Shown: one piece after another, positions 8,113-16,983 of the stretch
How positions within the stretch are numbered: position 1 is the first letter of the stretch
Layout of the letters: every line of letters begins with the position of its first letter
Program-made: the position numbers and the translations under genes
Assembly: GCA_035498555.1 (NCBI GenBank)
Contig: DATKAB010000060.1
Location: 1 to 51,078, forward strand
Direction: 5' to 3'
Length of the DNA: 51,078 bases
From: Candidatus Sulfotelmatobacter sp.
GTDB taxonomy: Bacteria; Eisenbacteria; RBG-16-71-46
The notes under the pieces: model-generated
Databases searched by the model: none
Told to the model about the DNA's origin: nothing
The model's input: the letters and a program-made list of their open reading frames with translations, nothing else

Positions 8113-9758
8113 GAGCCGGGCAACGGCGCGAGGTCGGCGATCATGGCCGCGGGGCCGAAGGCTTCGCCGGTGGCGCGGCGCACGGTCTCGCGCCAGTCGT
8201 AGCGGCGGCCGCTCGCGTACAGCCGATCCCGCAGCCAGGCGCCGGTGCGCGGGCTGGAGAGGTACTGGCTCCACGGATCGGCGCCGCCGAACTCTCCCAG
8301 CAGCGCGCGTTGGAGCTGGGAGGCCATCAGCTCGCCGAGCAGGTAGTTCTGGTAGTAGACGGGCGCCACGCTGAAGTGGATCTTGCTTGCCCAGTCGGGC
8401 GCGTTTCGCTCCTCGGGGCGCGTCACCTGCTGGAAGTGCTCGACCAGATCCCACCACCGCGTGTTCAGGTCCTGCTCCGGGTCGCGATACAGCGATCGCT
8501 CCATCTCGCACATCACCAGGTTCCAGCGGATCTGAACGAGCAGCTGGTGGCGCGTCGCGCGCTGCGACTCGACCCGGATGGAGCGCGCGACTTCGGCGGG
8601 CACCCCGGCGTAGCGCTCGAGCCAGGCGGCGTTTCGCGACAGGCGCCCGAGCAGCATGGCGCTGGATTCGGTGGTCAGGATGTGCGCGTGGGTGCGCAGC
8701 AGGAACGGCAGCTCGGGATCGATGTGCAGGTCGTACACCGCATGACCCAGCTCGTGCAGCAGCGTCCCCATCCAGCGCTCGCTGGGTCTGAGGTTGCAGA
8801 GCACGCGGATGTCCGGGCCCCGATCCATGGTCATGCAGAACGCGTGCGGGCACTTGCCGCCACGTTCGTAGAGGTCCGAGCGTGCCAGGATCTCCGCGAC
8901 CTCGAAGCCGATCTGACCGAAGAATCGGCGCGCGATTTCCTCGAGATCGCGACCCTCGAACCACGGGTCGAGATCGAGCCGGGGATCGGGCGCCTCCTGG
9001 AAGAACGGGTCCGCGAAGTGCCAGGGGCGCACGCGCCCGGCGGAGATCGCGAATCGCCCGGCGAGCGTCCCGTCGAGCTCCCGCCGATAGGCGGCGAATG
9101 CGGGCCCGGTATCGCGCGCGAGCCGATCGAGCATCGCGAACAGCTCGACCTGGTCGAGCTCGTCGAGCTCGAGCATCATCGAGTAGTAGTTGTCGAAGCC
9201 CTGTTCGCGCGCCGCTGAATTGCGCAGCCGCACCAGCTCGAGCAGCTCGTCCCGAACCTCGGCGCCGACCTGCTTGGATGCCTCCCACGCCTCGCGCCGC
9301 TCGCCCGAGTCGTGCGAAGTGCGCAGCACCTGGCGCAGATCGTTGTCGCTCACCTCGCGACCGCCAAAGTTCGCCCGAAAGGAATTGAACCGCCCTTCCA
9401 GCGATTTCTCCATGCGCACCAGCCTTTCGAGCGTGGCCGGAGGGATCTGTTGCGCCCGATATGCGAGGATCAGCACCTCGAGCTGGCGGCGGAGCAGCGG
9501 ATCGCGGATGGCACTCCGATCGAGCGCGCGCAGCCATTCGAGGGGTTCGCGGCGGGCGTAGACCAGGCGCACGGCAGCCTCGAGCCGCGCGCTCTCCCCC
9601 AGATCGGAAGACTCGCCGGTGAGGTTGGCGCGCCAGGAGGCGTGGTTCGAGGCCCGCATCAGCGGCGCGATCTCGGCGACGTGATCGTGAATGAACGACT
9701 CGAGCGCCGATTCGGTGGGAGTCCGCGGGTCGGCGCTCACCGGGATGCCCGCGCTCAC
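8109..9758 (-). CDS. M2/M3-type zinc metallopeptidase (peptidyl-dipeptidase-like)
   Basis: A 549-residue, probably cytoplasmic gluzincin peptidase. The zinc site HELGH is at residues 335-339 with the likely third ligand Glu in HILTTESSAML about 30 residues later. The mostly helical layout, the length and the C-terminal segment IHFSVAPVYYQNYLLGEL resemble bacterial relatives of angiotensin-converting enzyme (family M2) and M3 oligopeptidases. It should trim short peptides. No signal peptide is seen. The GTG at 9758 overlaps the nitrilase-family stop by 4 bases (GTGA); a second in-frame GTG at 9740 is the alternative. The downstream CoA-transferase overlaps it in the same way. Confidence 0.82.
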   Translation of the reverse strand: MSAGIPVSADPRTPTESALESFIHDHVAEIAPLMRASNHASWRANLTGESSDLGESARLEAAVRLVYARREPLEWLRALDRSAIRDPLLRRQLEVLILAYRAQQIPPATLERLVRMEKSLEGRFNSFRANFGGREVSDNDLRQVLRTSHDSGERREAWEASKQVGAEVRDELLELVRLRNSAAREQGFDNYYSMMLELDELDQVELFAMLDRLARDTGPAFAAYRRELDGTLAGRFAISAGRVRPWHFADPFFQEAPDPRLDLDPWFEGRDLEEIARRFFGQIGFEVAEILARSDLYERGGKCPHAFCMTMDRGPDIRVLCNLRPSERWMGTLLHELGHAVYDLHIDPELPFLLRTHAHILTTESSAMLLGRLSRNAAWLERYAGVPAEVARSIRVESQRATRHQLLVQIRWNLVMCEMERSLYRDPEQDLNTRWWDLVEHFQQVTRPEERNAPDWASKIHFSVAPVYYQNYLLGELMASQLQRALLGEFGGADPWSQYLSSPRTGAWLRDRLYASGRRYDWRETVRRATGEAFGPAAMIADLAPLPGS

Positions 9759-10567
9759 GCGCCGCGGGTGAGGAGCCGGTAGAAGTCGGGGCGTCGATTC
9801 GAGAAGATCGGCGTCCGCGCGGTGATGCGCTTGCGACGCGACGCCCTGAGCTCGCAGGCCGCGGCGCGGGCCACGGTCTCGCGCGCGCCGGCGCGCGCCA
9901 GGACTTCGCCGCTCGGGGCCACGATCTGGCTCCGACCCGTGAACGCCACGCGGCCGCCGGGTCGTGACTCGATCCCGGTGCGATTCGCGGTCACCGCGTA
10001 AACGTGATTTTCGAGGGCGCGGGTGCGCATCCCTTCCGGCGCCTGGCCGAAGACGAGATTGGAGGGATGCGCCAGCACATCGGCGCCCATCAGCGCCAGG
10101 ACGCGCGCCACTTCGGGAAAGCGCCAGTCGAAGCAGATCATCATGCCGACGCGGGCTCGGCCGACGCGGTGCACCGCCAGCGGCAGATCCCCGGGCGAAA
10201 ACCATTCGCGCTCGCGCTCGAACAGGTGCAGCTTTCGATAGATCGCGCGCACTCCGCCCGGGCCCACCAGCATCGCGCTGTTGAAGAAACGCCCGGCGTG
10301 TCGCTCGGGAAACCCGGCCACGTAATGGCGCCGTTCGCGTCGCGCGGCGGATGCCAGCGCCCGGGCGGTCACGCCGCGACGCGCGTCCTCGGCGAGCCGG
10401 GCCACCTCGGCCCGGGAGGAAAAGACGTAGCCCGACGACCACAGTTCGGGGATGACGATCAGCTCGGCGTCGAGCGGCGCGCTCAACGACAGCGCTCGCT
10501 CGAGGTTCTCGTCCGGACGGCCGAAGCGGGGGGATCCCTGCACGAATCCCGCGCGGAATTCGCTCAT
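9755..10567 (-). CDS. Carbon-nitrogen hydrolase (nitrilase superfamily)
   Basis: A 270-residue C-N hydrolase that attacks amide or nitrile bonds through a Glu-Lys-Cys triad. All three are present: E41 in IPELW, K112 in YRKLHLF and C145 in MICFDWRFPE. Length and motif spacing match omega-amidase / N-carbamoyl-D-amino-acid-hydrolase-like branches (predicted amidases), but the substrate is unresolved. It is the first gene of the operon with a peptidase and a CoA-transferase, which together hint at breakdown of a peptide or amide substrate to a CoA-activated acid (inference only). The ATG at 10567 has no Shine-Dalgarno site; a -35/-10 pair lies directly upstream. Confidence 0.88.
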   Translation of the reverse strand: MSEFRAGFVQGSPRFGRPDENLERALSLSAPLDAELIVIPELWSSGYVFSSRAEVARLAEDARRGVTARALASAARRERRHYVAGFPERHAGRFFNSAMLVGPGGVRAIYRKLHLFEREREWFSPGDLPLAVHRVGRARVGMMICFDWRFPEVARVLALMGADVLAHPSNLVFGQAPEGMRTRALENHVYAVTANRTGIESRPGGRVAFTGRSQIVAPSGEVLARAGARETVARAAACELRASRRKRITARTPIFSNRRPDFYRLLTRGA

Positions 10568-10573
10568 GGCCGA

Positions 10574-10602
10574 ACCCTAGCGGGTGCGCCGGCCGCGGAC
10601 AA
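10574..10602 (-). promoter_or_regulatory. Promoter of the nitrilase/peptidase/CoA-transferase operon
   Basis: TTGTCC (10602-10597), 17 bases, TAGGGT (10579-10574), then only 6 bases to the ATG at 10567. Transcription would start at or in the start codon, so the mRNA is probably leaderless; there is no ribosome site. Confidence 0.55.
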
Positions 10603-10625
10603 CCCGGGCCGCGCGAGCCGCTCGG

Positions 10626-11141
10626 CTAGGCGGCCGCTTGTTCTTCGGAGCTGGAGAGCGGCGCGCCCGCGCTCTCGGACAATCGGACTTCGACCACCGC
10701 CTCGGCACGAATCAGGTGCGTGCCGGTGGAAGTCAGGAGCACGAAGAAGGCGCCGCCGAGTTGATTGAAGAAATCCGAAAGGCGCTGGGTGGCGCGCTGG
10801 ATCGGCATCCACACCTTGCCGCTCAGCGCCGTGCCGTCCGCCATCAGGATCTCGGCTTCCTCCTCGCGCCAGGGCTCGAACCCGCGGTGGAAGATGTCGC
10901 TCGGCATCACCTGCCGGCCGACGGTGAGCCGCGCGATGCGCTGCTTGTTGTAGAGGTGGACCCGACCCTCGTCCCCGACGCCGACCGGCATGAAGGGCGT
11001 CGATTCGTTGAGCTTCTCGAGAATGGTCTGATGCATCTGGGTGGCCGCGTCCATGTCGAGGAACAGCTGGCCGCGCACGCCGTGCAGATCGGTGGACCAC
11101 AGGGTCACCGGAATCCGGCGTTTCGGAATGTAATGGTCCAC
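10626..11141 (-). CDS. Hypothetical protein built of two related ~60-residue repeats
   Basis: A 171-residue soluble protein I do not recognise. It has an internal duplication: residues 12-76 and 97-155 share the pattern of a beta-hairpin (GVRGQLFL / ALSGKVWM), an amphipathic helix with a shared AT-Q core (DAATQMHQTILEKLN / QRATQRLSDFFNQLG), then beta strands ending in RIARLTV / AVVEVRL. The acidic tail (SSSEEQ) is likely disordered. The GTG at 11141 is supported by GAGGAGG five bases upstream; the frame extends further upstream without protein-like sequence. It is transcribed toward, but separated by 58 bases from, the nitrilase-family operon. A small regulatory or scaffold role is possible, but nothing in the sequence proves one. 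Confidence 0.7.
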   Translation of the reverse strand: MDHYIPKRRIPVTLWSTDLHGVRGQLFLDMDAATQMHQTILEKLNESTPFMPVGVGDEGRVHLYNKQRIARLTVGRQVMPSDIFHRGFEPWREEEAEILMADGTALSGKVWMPIQRATQRLSDFFNQLGGAFFVLLTSTGTHLIRAEAVVEVRLSESAGAPLSSSEEQAAA

Positions 11142-11378
11142 GGTTTCCTCCTCGATCGGGCCGCTGGCGCTTCCCTGCGACTCCGCGAATCTGAGCAACT
11201 CTGTTGCCGGAGCGGGCGCCGAACCGGGTCCCGCCGATTCGCCGTCAAACTCGCGAGTTCGGCGCCCGTGGCGCGTGCGCCTCCCGGGCCGCCGCCCGCG
11301 GGGACGTGCAGGATGCAAGCTGCATCGGATCCCGCTGATCAACCTGCACGATCCCGGCCTGAACGGCGCACGCTCTGC

Positions 11379-11384
11379 TAGACT
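11379..11384 (+). promoter_or_regulatory. Probable -10 box (TAGACT) of the GT39-like gene
   Basis: TAGACT lies 8 bases before the ATG at 11393, the same placement as other -10 boxes in this window, and there is no ribosome site. No convincing -35 hexamer is found at 17-18 bases, so support is weaker. The 251-base gap 11142-11392 between divergent genes holds nothing else I can identify. Confidence 0.35.
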
Positions 11385-11392
11385 CGACTTCC

Positions 11393-12739
11393 ATGTTGCA
11401 CAGCGATCCGCCCGTCCGGCGCGTACGCCGCGTCCGCAGCGGTCCCGGACCCGGTCCGTGGATCGTGGTCTATCTGGTGGCGCTGGCGCTTCGCGTCGGC
11501 TACGTGTGGATGGCCGCGGGCCCCGGCGCGACCGCATCCTCCGACTCGCTCGAGTACGACACCGTGGCGTGGAATCTGGCGCGCGGCGCGGGCTTCTCGC
11601 TCGACGGCGCGGCCGGCCCCTACCCGACGGCGTTCGTGCCGCCCGTGGTTCCCTGGCTGACGAGCCTCGTCTACCGCGCGTCCGGCCACCATTTCTTCGC
11701 GGCGCTGCTGTTCCAGTGCGCGATCGGTGCGCTGGTGCCGCTGCTGATCGCCGCGTTCGCCGCCGCGACCTATGGGGGCGGCACCGCGCTGCTCGCGGCG
11801 TGGCTGGCCGCCTTCGATCCGCTGCTGGTGTTCTTCTCGGGCTACCTGCTCACCGAGATCACCTTCACGGCGGCCCTGCTCGGCGCCATGATCGCCAGCG
11901 TCGCCTGGCTCAAGACGCCCCGCCCGGGGCGCGCGCTGGGCGCCGGGATCCTGTGGGGGGTCGCCTCGCTCACGCGCCCGACCGCGTTGCCCCTGCCGGC
12001 GCTGGTGGCGGCGTGGGCGTGGGTGCCGTTGGGCCTCACCGTGGCTCCGCGCGATCGCGTGCGGCAGCTCCTGCTGCTCGGGCTCGGCGCGCTGCTCGTG
12101 ATCGGGCCCTGGACGATTCGTAATGCGATCTCGATTCATGCGTTCGTCCCGGTCACCACCGGCGGTGGGCGCGCGCTCCTCGACGGCAACAACGCGGCGG
12201 TGTGGGGCGATCCGCTGACGCGCGGCGGCGCCAACAGTACCTACGGACTCGAGCCCTGGGCCTCCGAGTTTCGGGGGCGCAGCGAACCCGACGTCGATCG
12301 CATCGCCCGCGCCGAGGCGATCGGCTTCCTGCGCGACCACGTCGCCGAGTGGCCGGCGATGGCCGGCGCCAAGCTTGCGCGCTTCTGGCGCGTGACCGCC
12401 GAAGGCGGCGGCACCGGCACCTGGCAGCGTGAAGGCTCGCCGATCAGCTCGTGGCTGCATCGGCTCGATCCCCTGCTGATCTGGTCCATCCCGGTGCTGC
12501 CGTTCGCGCTGTGGGGGCTGGTGCGGTCGCTGCGCAATCCGCGGCGATGGTTCCTCGCCCTTCCGCCGCTGGTCGTCGTCTACTTCACGCTGCTCGCGGT
12601 GGTGTTCTGGGGCGCGTTGCGCATGCGCGTTCCGATCGAACCGCTCGTCCTCCTGCTCGCCGCCGCCGGCCTCGAGGACGCGCGCCGCCGCTGGAACACC
12701 CGCGCGCGGGGTCTGCGCGTGATCGAGGGCCGCCGCTGA
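11393..12739 (+). CDS. GT39-like (ArnT/PMT type) membrane glycosyltransferase
   Basis: A 448-residue integral membrane protein with about ten hydrophobic helices, resembling family 39 glycosyltransferases that use polyprenyl-phosphate sugars at the outer face of the inner membrane. Supporting segments are the first loop after helix 1 with acidic residues (SSDSLEYDTVAWNLARG, the usual place of the catalytic Asp), LFQCAIGALVPLLI, LTEITFTAALLGA and LLVIGPWTIRNA followed by a large C-terminal periplasmic portion. The acceptor is unknown; lipid A, protein or cell-surface glycan are all possible. The stop is 1 base from the start of the next membrane-protein gene, so the two form an operon. Confidence 0.75.
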   Translation: MLHSDPPVRRVRRVRSGPGPGPWIVVYLVALALRVGYVWMAAGPGATASSDSLEYDTVAWNLARGAGFSLDGAAGPYPTAFVPPVVPWLTSLVYRASGHHFFAALLFQCAIGALVPLLIAAFAAATYGGGTALLAAWLAAFDPLLVFFSGYLLTEITFTAALLGAMIASVAWLKTPRPGRALGAGILWGVASLTRPTALPLPALVAAWAWVPLGLTVAPRDRVRQLLLLGLGALLVIGPWTIRNAISIHAFVPVTTGGGRALLDGNNAAVWGDPLTRGGANSTYGLEPWASEFRGRSEPDVDRIARAEAIGFLRDHVAEWPAMAGAKLARFWRVTAEGGGTGTWQREGSPISSWLHRLDPLLIWSIPVLPFALWGLVRSLRNPRRWFLALPPLVVVYFTLLAVVFWGALRMRVPIEPLVLLLAAAGLEDARRRWNTRARGLRVIEGRR

Positions 12740-12740
12740 A

Positions 12741-14573
12741 GTGACGTCCGCGCCGCGATCGAGCGCGTCACCGGCGCCGGCTCTCTCGCCCGCCCCCGAC
12801 ACCGCCCTGCGTCTGGCATGCATCGCGCTCGCCGCGCTTCGCGTCGCGGCCCAGTTCCATCCCTCGATGTTCGCGTGGGGTTTGAACTACGGCCGGTTCG
12901 CGGCCCCGCCGGCGTGGATGACGGGACTGCTGCTGATCACGCTGCCGCTGGCCCCCCCGGTCGGACGCTGGCTCGACGACCGGCTCGATCACCTCTCCCG
13001 GATCGCCGGTTCGCGCGCGGGGCTGGCCTGGGCGCTGCCCGCGGCGCTGGCGATCGCCGTCACCCTGGCGCTCCCCGACCGCACCTGGTTCGTGGGCGAC
13101 TTCGTGCTGAGGGCCGGAATCGTGCGCGAGCCGGGCGGCTTCGGACGGCTGTTCCCGCAAGCGCAGCCGCTCGACGTCTGGCTCCACTACCGGCTGCCCC
13201 ACGCCTTGCTGTCGCTCGGACTCGATTCCGACGTCAGCGCGCGGCTGCTCGGATCGCTCGAGGCCGTGGGAATCGCGCTGTTGTCGGTGCGGCTCGCGCG
13301 CGGGCTACGACTCGATGGCGCTCCCGCGATCGCGGTCGTGACCACCGCCGCCGCCGGCGGATATCTCGCGCTCTACACCGGCTACGGCAAGCCGACCATC
13401 GAGGTCGCGCTGCTGACGCTGGCGATCGGCGTGCTCGCGCTCGAGCTGGTCCGCGACGGTCGCGGATATCTGGCGATCGCGATCGCGTTCGCGTTGGCGC
13501 TCGGGCTCCACCGCTCGGCATTGAGCCTCGCGCCGGGCGTGTTCATCGCCTTCGGGCTGGCCATGGCGCGCCGGCGCGGCAGCCGGGTCGAAGCCGGCGT
13601 CGCGCTGCTGGTGCTGGCGGCAACGCTGGCCTGGTTCGTGCCGAGGCTGTGGCGACTGTTCGTGAGCTTCGACGCGTCCACCAATTTCACCTCGCCCGAG
13701 GTCGAGCGGCAGGGCGGGATGTTGCGCGCCGCCATGAGTGGATTGCGCCTGCTCGACCTCGCCAATCTCGTCGTGCTGTTCGCGCCGCTCGCCCTGGCGT
13801 TGCCGGTGCTGTTCGCGGGGCTGCGGAGATCCCGGCCCGCCGAGGAGTGGCTCGCCCTGCTCGGGCTGTTCACGGGGTTCCTGCCGGCGCTGCTGTTCGT
13901 GACCGTCACCCAGGGCCCGTTCCGCGACTGGGACGCCAACGCCGCCGCCGGGGTCGCGCTCGCGCTGCTGGTCGCCGCCGGATTGGCCGAACGATTGCGC
14001 TCCGGCGCTCGCGGGATGAGCACGGCCTCGGCCCTCGCGGTGCTCGTGCCGACACTGCTGGTGATGGTGTCGCAGAACGATCTTTCGCGCGGGCTCCAGC
14101 GCGCGCGCGCGTTCCTCGACGAGCGGCCGGCACGCAGCGAATCCCAACAGCTCGCCACGCTCGACTACCTCGGATTGCGCGAGCTTCGCCTCGAGCACTG
14201 GGAGGACGCGGCCGACGCCTACGGCGCGCTCGCCGAGCGCGCCCCTCACCCGCGCGCGCTGGTGCTGCACGGCACCGCCGCGCTGATGGCCGGACGCAAC
14301 GCCGACGCCGAGCGCTCCTTCCGCACGCTCATCGAGCGCGACTCGTCGGAGTCGGTGGGGTGGTTCGGGCTCTGGCTCTCGGCCCGGCGTGGCGGCGACT
14401 CGGCGACCGCGGCCCGCGCCGAACGAGTGGTGCTCGCCTATCCCGACACCAGCGAGCAGATGAGCCGGATCCTCGCCCATCTCCAGCACTATCCGAAGCT
14501 GTGGGGATTGTTGCCGCGGACCGGATGGGTGGGGTCGGCCGCGGACCGCGACTCTACTTCGGCAGGACGCTGA
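12741..14573 (+). CDS. Multi-pass membrane protein with C-terminal TPR-like region
   Basis: A 610-residue protein with about twelve hydrophobic helices (residues ~25-450), then a soluble tail of about 140 residues with helical pairs typical of tetratricopeptide repeats (LEHWEDAADAYGALAERAPH; NADAERSFRTLIERD). The membrane half looks like a polyprenyl-sugar-dependent glycosyltransferase or O-antigen-type protein but lacks motifs I can assign. The GTG at 12741 follows the upstream TGA by one base, so it is cotranscribed with and coupled to the GT39-like gene; a shared role in surface glycosylation is inferred. Its last 20 bases overlap the 3' end of the convergent lipoprotein gene. Confidence 0.7.
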   Translation: MTSAPRSSASPAPALSPAPDTALRLACIALAALRVAAQFHPSMFAWGLNYGRFAAPPAWMTGLLLITLPLAPPVGRWLDDRLDHLSRIAGSRAGLAWALPAALAIAVTLALPDRTWFVGDFVLRAGIVREPGGFGRLFPQAQPLDVWLHYRLPHALLSLGLDSDVSARLLGSLEAVGIALLSVRLARGLRLDGAPAIAVVTTAAAGGYLALYTGYGKPTIEVALLTLAIGVLALELVRDGRGYLAIAIAFALALGLHRSALSLAPGVFIAFGLAMARRRGSRVEAGVALLVLAATLAWFVPRLWRLFVSFDASTNFTSPEVERQGGMLRAAMSGLRLLDLANLVVLFAPLALALPVLFAGLRRSRPAEEWLALLGLFTGFLPALLFVTVTQGPFRDWDANAAAGVALALLVAAGLAERLRSGARGMSTASALAVLVPTLLVMVSQNDLSRGLQRARAFLDERPARSESQQLATLDYLGLRELRLEHWEDAADAYGALAERAPHPRALVLHGTAALMAGRNADAERSFRTLIERDSSESVGWFGLWLSARRGGDSATAARAERVVLAYPDTSEQMSRILAHLQHYPKLWGLLPRTGWVGSAADRDSTSAGR

Positions 14574-15222
14574 CCGCCTTGAAAGTGAAGGCGTAGTCGC
14601 GCGGGCGACCGTCGATCACCACCTCGATGGTGACCGAGGTTTCACGATCGGTGTACTGCTGGGCGCTGTTGTCTTCCGGGTAGAGCGGACGGTGGAGCTG
14701 CTGGTCGCTCGATCCGGGATCGACGAGATACGAGAGCGGGAACACGTAGTCGCCGTAACGCTGCAGGCCCGAGACCGTGGTGGCCGGCTGGGTGCTGAAG
14801 CGGTCGGCCCAGCGCGTGGTCGAGTGCGCGACCTTGTCGCTCTGCCCCCACGGGCCGACGATGCTCGACTTCTCCCAGTCGATGGTGATCGGGCGATCGA
14901 GCTTGTTCTCGAGCTGGAAGTGAATCGCGTCGGGTGTCGGCTTCATCGACCACGAGGTCTCGCGATCGTAGTAGGTGAAGTTGCTGCTCCCCGGCTGGGT
15001 CTGGCGGAAGCGATACCGGTAGAGCGCCTCGGCCGATCCGGGGAGCGAGCCCACGGAATCGGACGCCCCGCTGACGATTGCGCCGGGCCCGAGCCGATCG
15101 CCATAGCTCGAAGCCGGCGGCGCCGGAGGCGGGGCGGGATGCGCAGGCTCGCTCGCCGAGCAACCCCAAAGCGCCAGGGCGGCCGTGGAGGCAAGTCCCG
15201 CCAGCCATCGAGCGTGTTTCAT
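14554..15222 (-). CDS. Predicted lipoprotein of unknown function
   Basis: A 222-residue lipoprotein. A basic N terminus and hydrophobic stretch lead to the lipobox LWGC (C21), then a Pro/Ala-rich tether (residues ~25-42). The rest is a compact beta-rich domain, with segments such as FTYYDRETSWSMKP, IHFQLENKLDRPITIDWE and VSGLQRYGDYVFPLSYLVDPG, ending in VTIEVVIDGRPRDYAFTFKAV. It looks like an Ig-like fold. I do not recognise the family. The ATG at 15222 starts the signal peptide, has no ribosome site, and sits 8 bases from a clear promoter. Its 3' end overlaps the convergent membrane-protein gene by 20 bases. Confidence 0.75.
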   Translation of the reverse strand: MKHARWLAGLASTAALALWGCSASEPAHPAPPPAPPASSYGDRLGPGAIVSGASDSVGSLPGSAEALYRYRFRQTQPGSSNFTYYDRETSWSMKPTPDAIHFQLENKLDRPITIDWEKSSIVGPWGQSDKVAHSTTRWADRFSTQPATTVSGLQRYGDYVFPLSYLVDPGSSDQQLHRPLYPEDNSAQQYTDRETSVTIEVVIDGRPRDYAFTFKAVSVLPK

Positions 15223-15230
15223 CGCGCGCG

Positions 15231-15260
15231 AGACTAGCGGTGCCCGGAAGCCGGAGTCAA
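15231..15260 (-). promoter_or_regulatory. Promoter of the lipoprotein gene
   Basis: TTGACT (15260-15255), 18 bases, TAGTCT (15236-15231), then 8 bases to the ATG at 15222. The -35 matches the consensus at five of six positions. A leaderless transcript is expected. The promoter overlaps the 3' end of the upstream epimerase gene. Confidence 0.6.
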
Positions 15261-16187
15261 TACGGAAGCCGGTCCGAGAATCGCCGCGAGCGCCCCCTCG
15301 AGCGAAGCATGCCGCCAGGCGAAGCCGCTGCCGATCAGGCGAGCCGGGTGCACCCGGGCGCTCGAGAGCAGGAGCGAGTTGGCCATGCCGCTCCCGAGCG
15401 CAAGCCGGAGCGCGAACGCCGGCGCCGGGAGCCACGCCGGCCGCCGGAGCGCGCGAGCCAGCGAGCGCGCGAACTCGACCTGCCGCACGGGTTCGGGCGC
15501 GACGGCGTTGATGGGCCCGCTCAGCTCTTCACGTTCGAGCGCCCAAGCAAACGCCGAGACCAGATCGTCGAGCGCGATCCAGCTCCACCACTGCCGGCCG
15601 CTGCCGAGCGGGCCACCGAGACCGGATCGCGTGAGCCGCAGCATCGGCGGAAGCGCACCACCCTCGCGCGCGAGCACCAGGCCCTGGCGCATCCGCACCA
15701 CGCGAACGCCGGCTTCGGCCGCCGGCGCGCTCGCCCGCTCCCAATCTTCGGCGACCTCGGCGAGAAAGCCCGCGCCTCTCGCACTCGACTCGTCGAGCGG
15801 CTCCTCGCCGCGATCACCGTAGTAGCCGATCGCGGACGCCGAGATCAGGGCCCGGGGCGGCGACTGCGCGCCGGCGAGAGCCTCGCACAGGAGCCGAGTG
15901 CCGAGCACCCGACTCTCGCGAATTTCGCGCCGGCGGCGATTCGTGAAGCGGCCGGCGATGCTGGCGCCGGCCAGATGAATGACCGCCTCGTGGCCTTCGA
16001 GGTCGGCGCGCTCGAGCCGGCCGCGAGCGGGATCCCAGCGGGGCCCGGGTCCAGCGCCGCGGCCGAGCGCCACCACCGTCCACCCGCGCGCCGCCAGCTC
16101 GCGGGCGAGCGCGCGGCCGATGAGGCCGCTGGCGCCGGTCATGAGAACGCGCCGGAGCGGTGGCTCGCCCGGCGCGGTCCCGATCAT
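15234..16187 (-). CDS. TIGR01777 family epimerase (YfcH-like extended SDR)
   Basis: A 317-residue NAD(P)-binding protein of the TIGR01777 branch. The Rossmann motif TGASGLIG is at about 17-24; family markers are HLAGASIAGRF, the SASAIGYYGDRG segment with the SDR Tyr, GVRVVRMRQGLVLAREGGALP, WWSWIALDDLVSAF and GPINAVAPEPVRQVEF. The reaction is not established; E. coli YfcH is likewise uncharacterised. A second ATG 45 bases downstream (just before TGASG) is possible. It is 28 bases downstream of the slipin gene and may be the end of the long bsh-to-slipin train. Confidence 0.88.
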   Translation of the reverse strand: MIGTAPGEPPLRRVLMTGASGLIGRALARELAARGWTVVALGRGAGPGPRWDPARGRLERADLEGHEAVIHLAGASIAGRFTNRRRREIRESRVLGTRLLCEALAGAQSPPRALISASAIGYYGDRGEEPLDESSARGAGFLAEVAEDWERASAPAAEAGVRVVRMRQGLVLAREGGALPPMLRLTRSGLGGPLGSGRQWWSWIALDDLVSAFAWALEREELSGPINAVAPEPVRQVEFARSLARALRRPAWLPAPAFALRLALGSGMANSLLLSSARVHPARLIGSGFAWRHASLEGALAAILGPASVLTPASGHR

Positions 16188-16215
16188 TTCACGCTTCCGT
16201 CCGGCCGCGGAGCGC

Positions 16216-16983
16216 TCAGCTCGCCTTCTTCTCCATCGAGCCCATCCACACCTTGAGCATGTCGATCGGCACCGGGAAGATGGTGGTGGAATTGTTCTCG
16301 GTGGCGATCTCGGCGAGCGTCTGCAGGTAGCGCAGCTGGAGGGCCGCCGGCTCGCGCGCGATGACCTGCGCCGCTTCGGCCAGCCGCGCCGCGGCCTGAT
16401 ACTCGCCCTCGGCGTTGATCACCTTGGCGCGCCGCTCGCGCTCGGCCTCGGCCTGGCGCGCGATCGCGCGCTGCATCTCCTGGGGCAGATCCACGTTCTT
16501 CACTTCGACCGTGGTCACCTTGACGCCCCACGGCTCGGTCTGCCGGTCGATCACCTGCTGCAGCGCCTGATTCTGCTTTTCGCGCTCGGAGAGCAGCTCG
16601 TCGAGCTCGGCCTGGCCGAGGATCGAGCGCAGCGTCGTCTGCGCGATCTGCGAGGTGGCGTAGAGATAGTTTTCGACCTGAACCACCGCCTGTTTGGAAT
16701 CGATGACGCGGAAGTAGATCACCGCGTTCACCTTCACCGTGACGTTGTCCTTGGTGATGATGTCCTGGGGCGGCACGTCCATGGTGACGGTGCGCAATCC
16801 GACCTTGACCGCCCGATCGATGATGGGAAACAGCAGCACCAGCCCGGGTCCGCGCTCGCCCGACAGCCGGCCGAGCCGGAACACGACCAGCCGCTCGTAC
16901 TCGCGTACCACTCGAATGGCGTTGGCAAGGATCACCAGCACCAAGAAGATCAGGAACAGCAACAGTCCCAGAATCGGGGTCAT
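16216..16983 (-). CDS. Slipin (stomatin/prohibitin, SPFH domain)
   Basis: A 255-residue SPFH-domain membrane protein. One N-terminal transmembrane helix (residues ~4-24) precedes [15 protein letters not shown], the SPFH core with [22 protein letters not shown]-type strands, and a coiled-coil C-terminal half ([20 protein letters not shown]). Such proteins oligomerise into membrane microdomains and scaffold or inhibit membrane proteases. The start overlaps the NfeD stop by 4 bases (ATGA, 16980-16983). This is the classic slipin/NfeD pair, in which the NfeD-linked serine protease cleaves the C terminus of the slipin. Confidence 0.93.
   Translation of the reverse strand: MTPILGLLLFLIFLVLVILANAIRVVREYERLVVFRLGRLSGERGPGLVLLFPIIDRAVKVGLRTVTMDVPPQDIITKDNVTVKVNAVIYFRVIDSKQAVVQVENYLYATSQIAQTTLRSILGQAELDELLSEREKQNQALQQVIDRQTEPWGVKVTTVEVKNVDLPQEMQRAIARQAEAERERRAKVINAEGEYQAAARLAEAAQVIAREPAALQLRYLQTLAEIATENNSTTIFPVPIDMLKVWMGSMEKKAS

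Noticed and set aside
6943-9537. An 864-codon frame that could look like a fusion to the CoA-transferase
   Set aside because: Only 6943-8112 has family sequence. The upstream part is the peptidase gene in the wrong frame, and a GTGA junction marks the real start.
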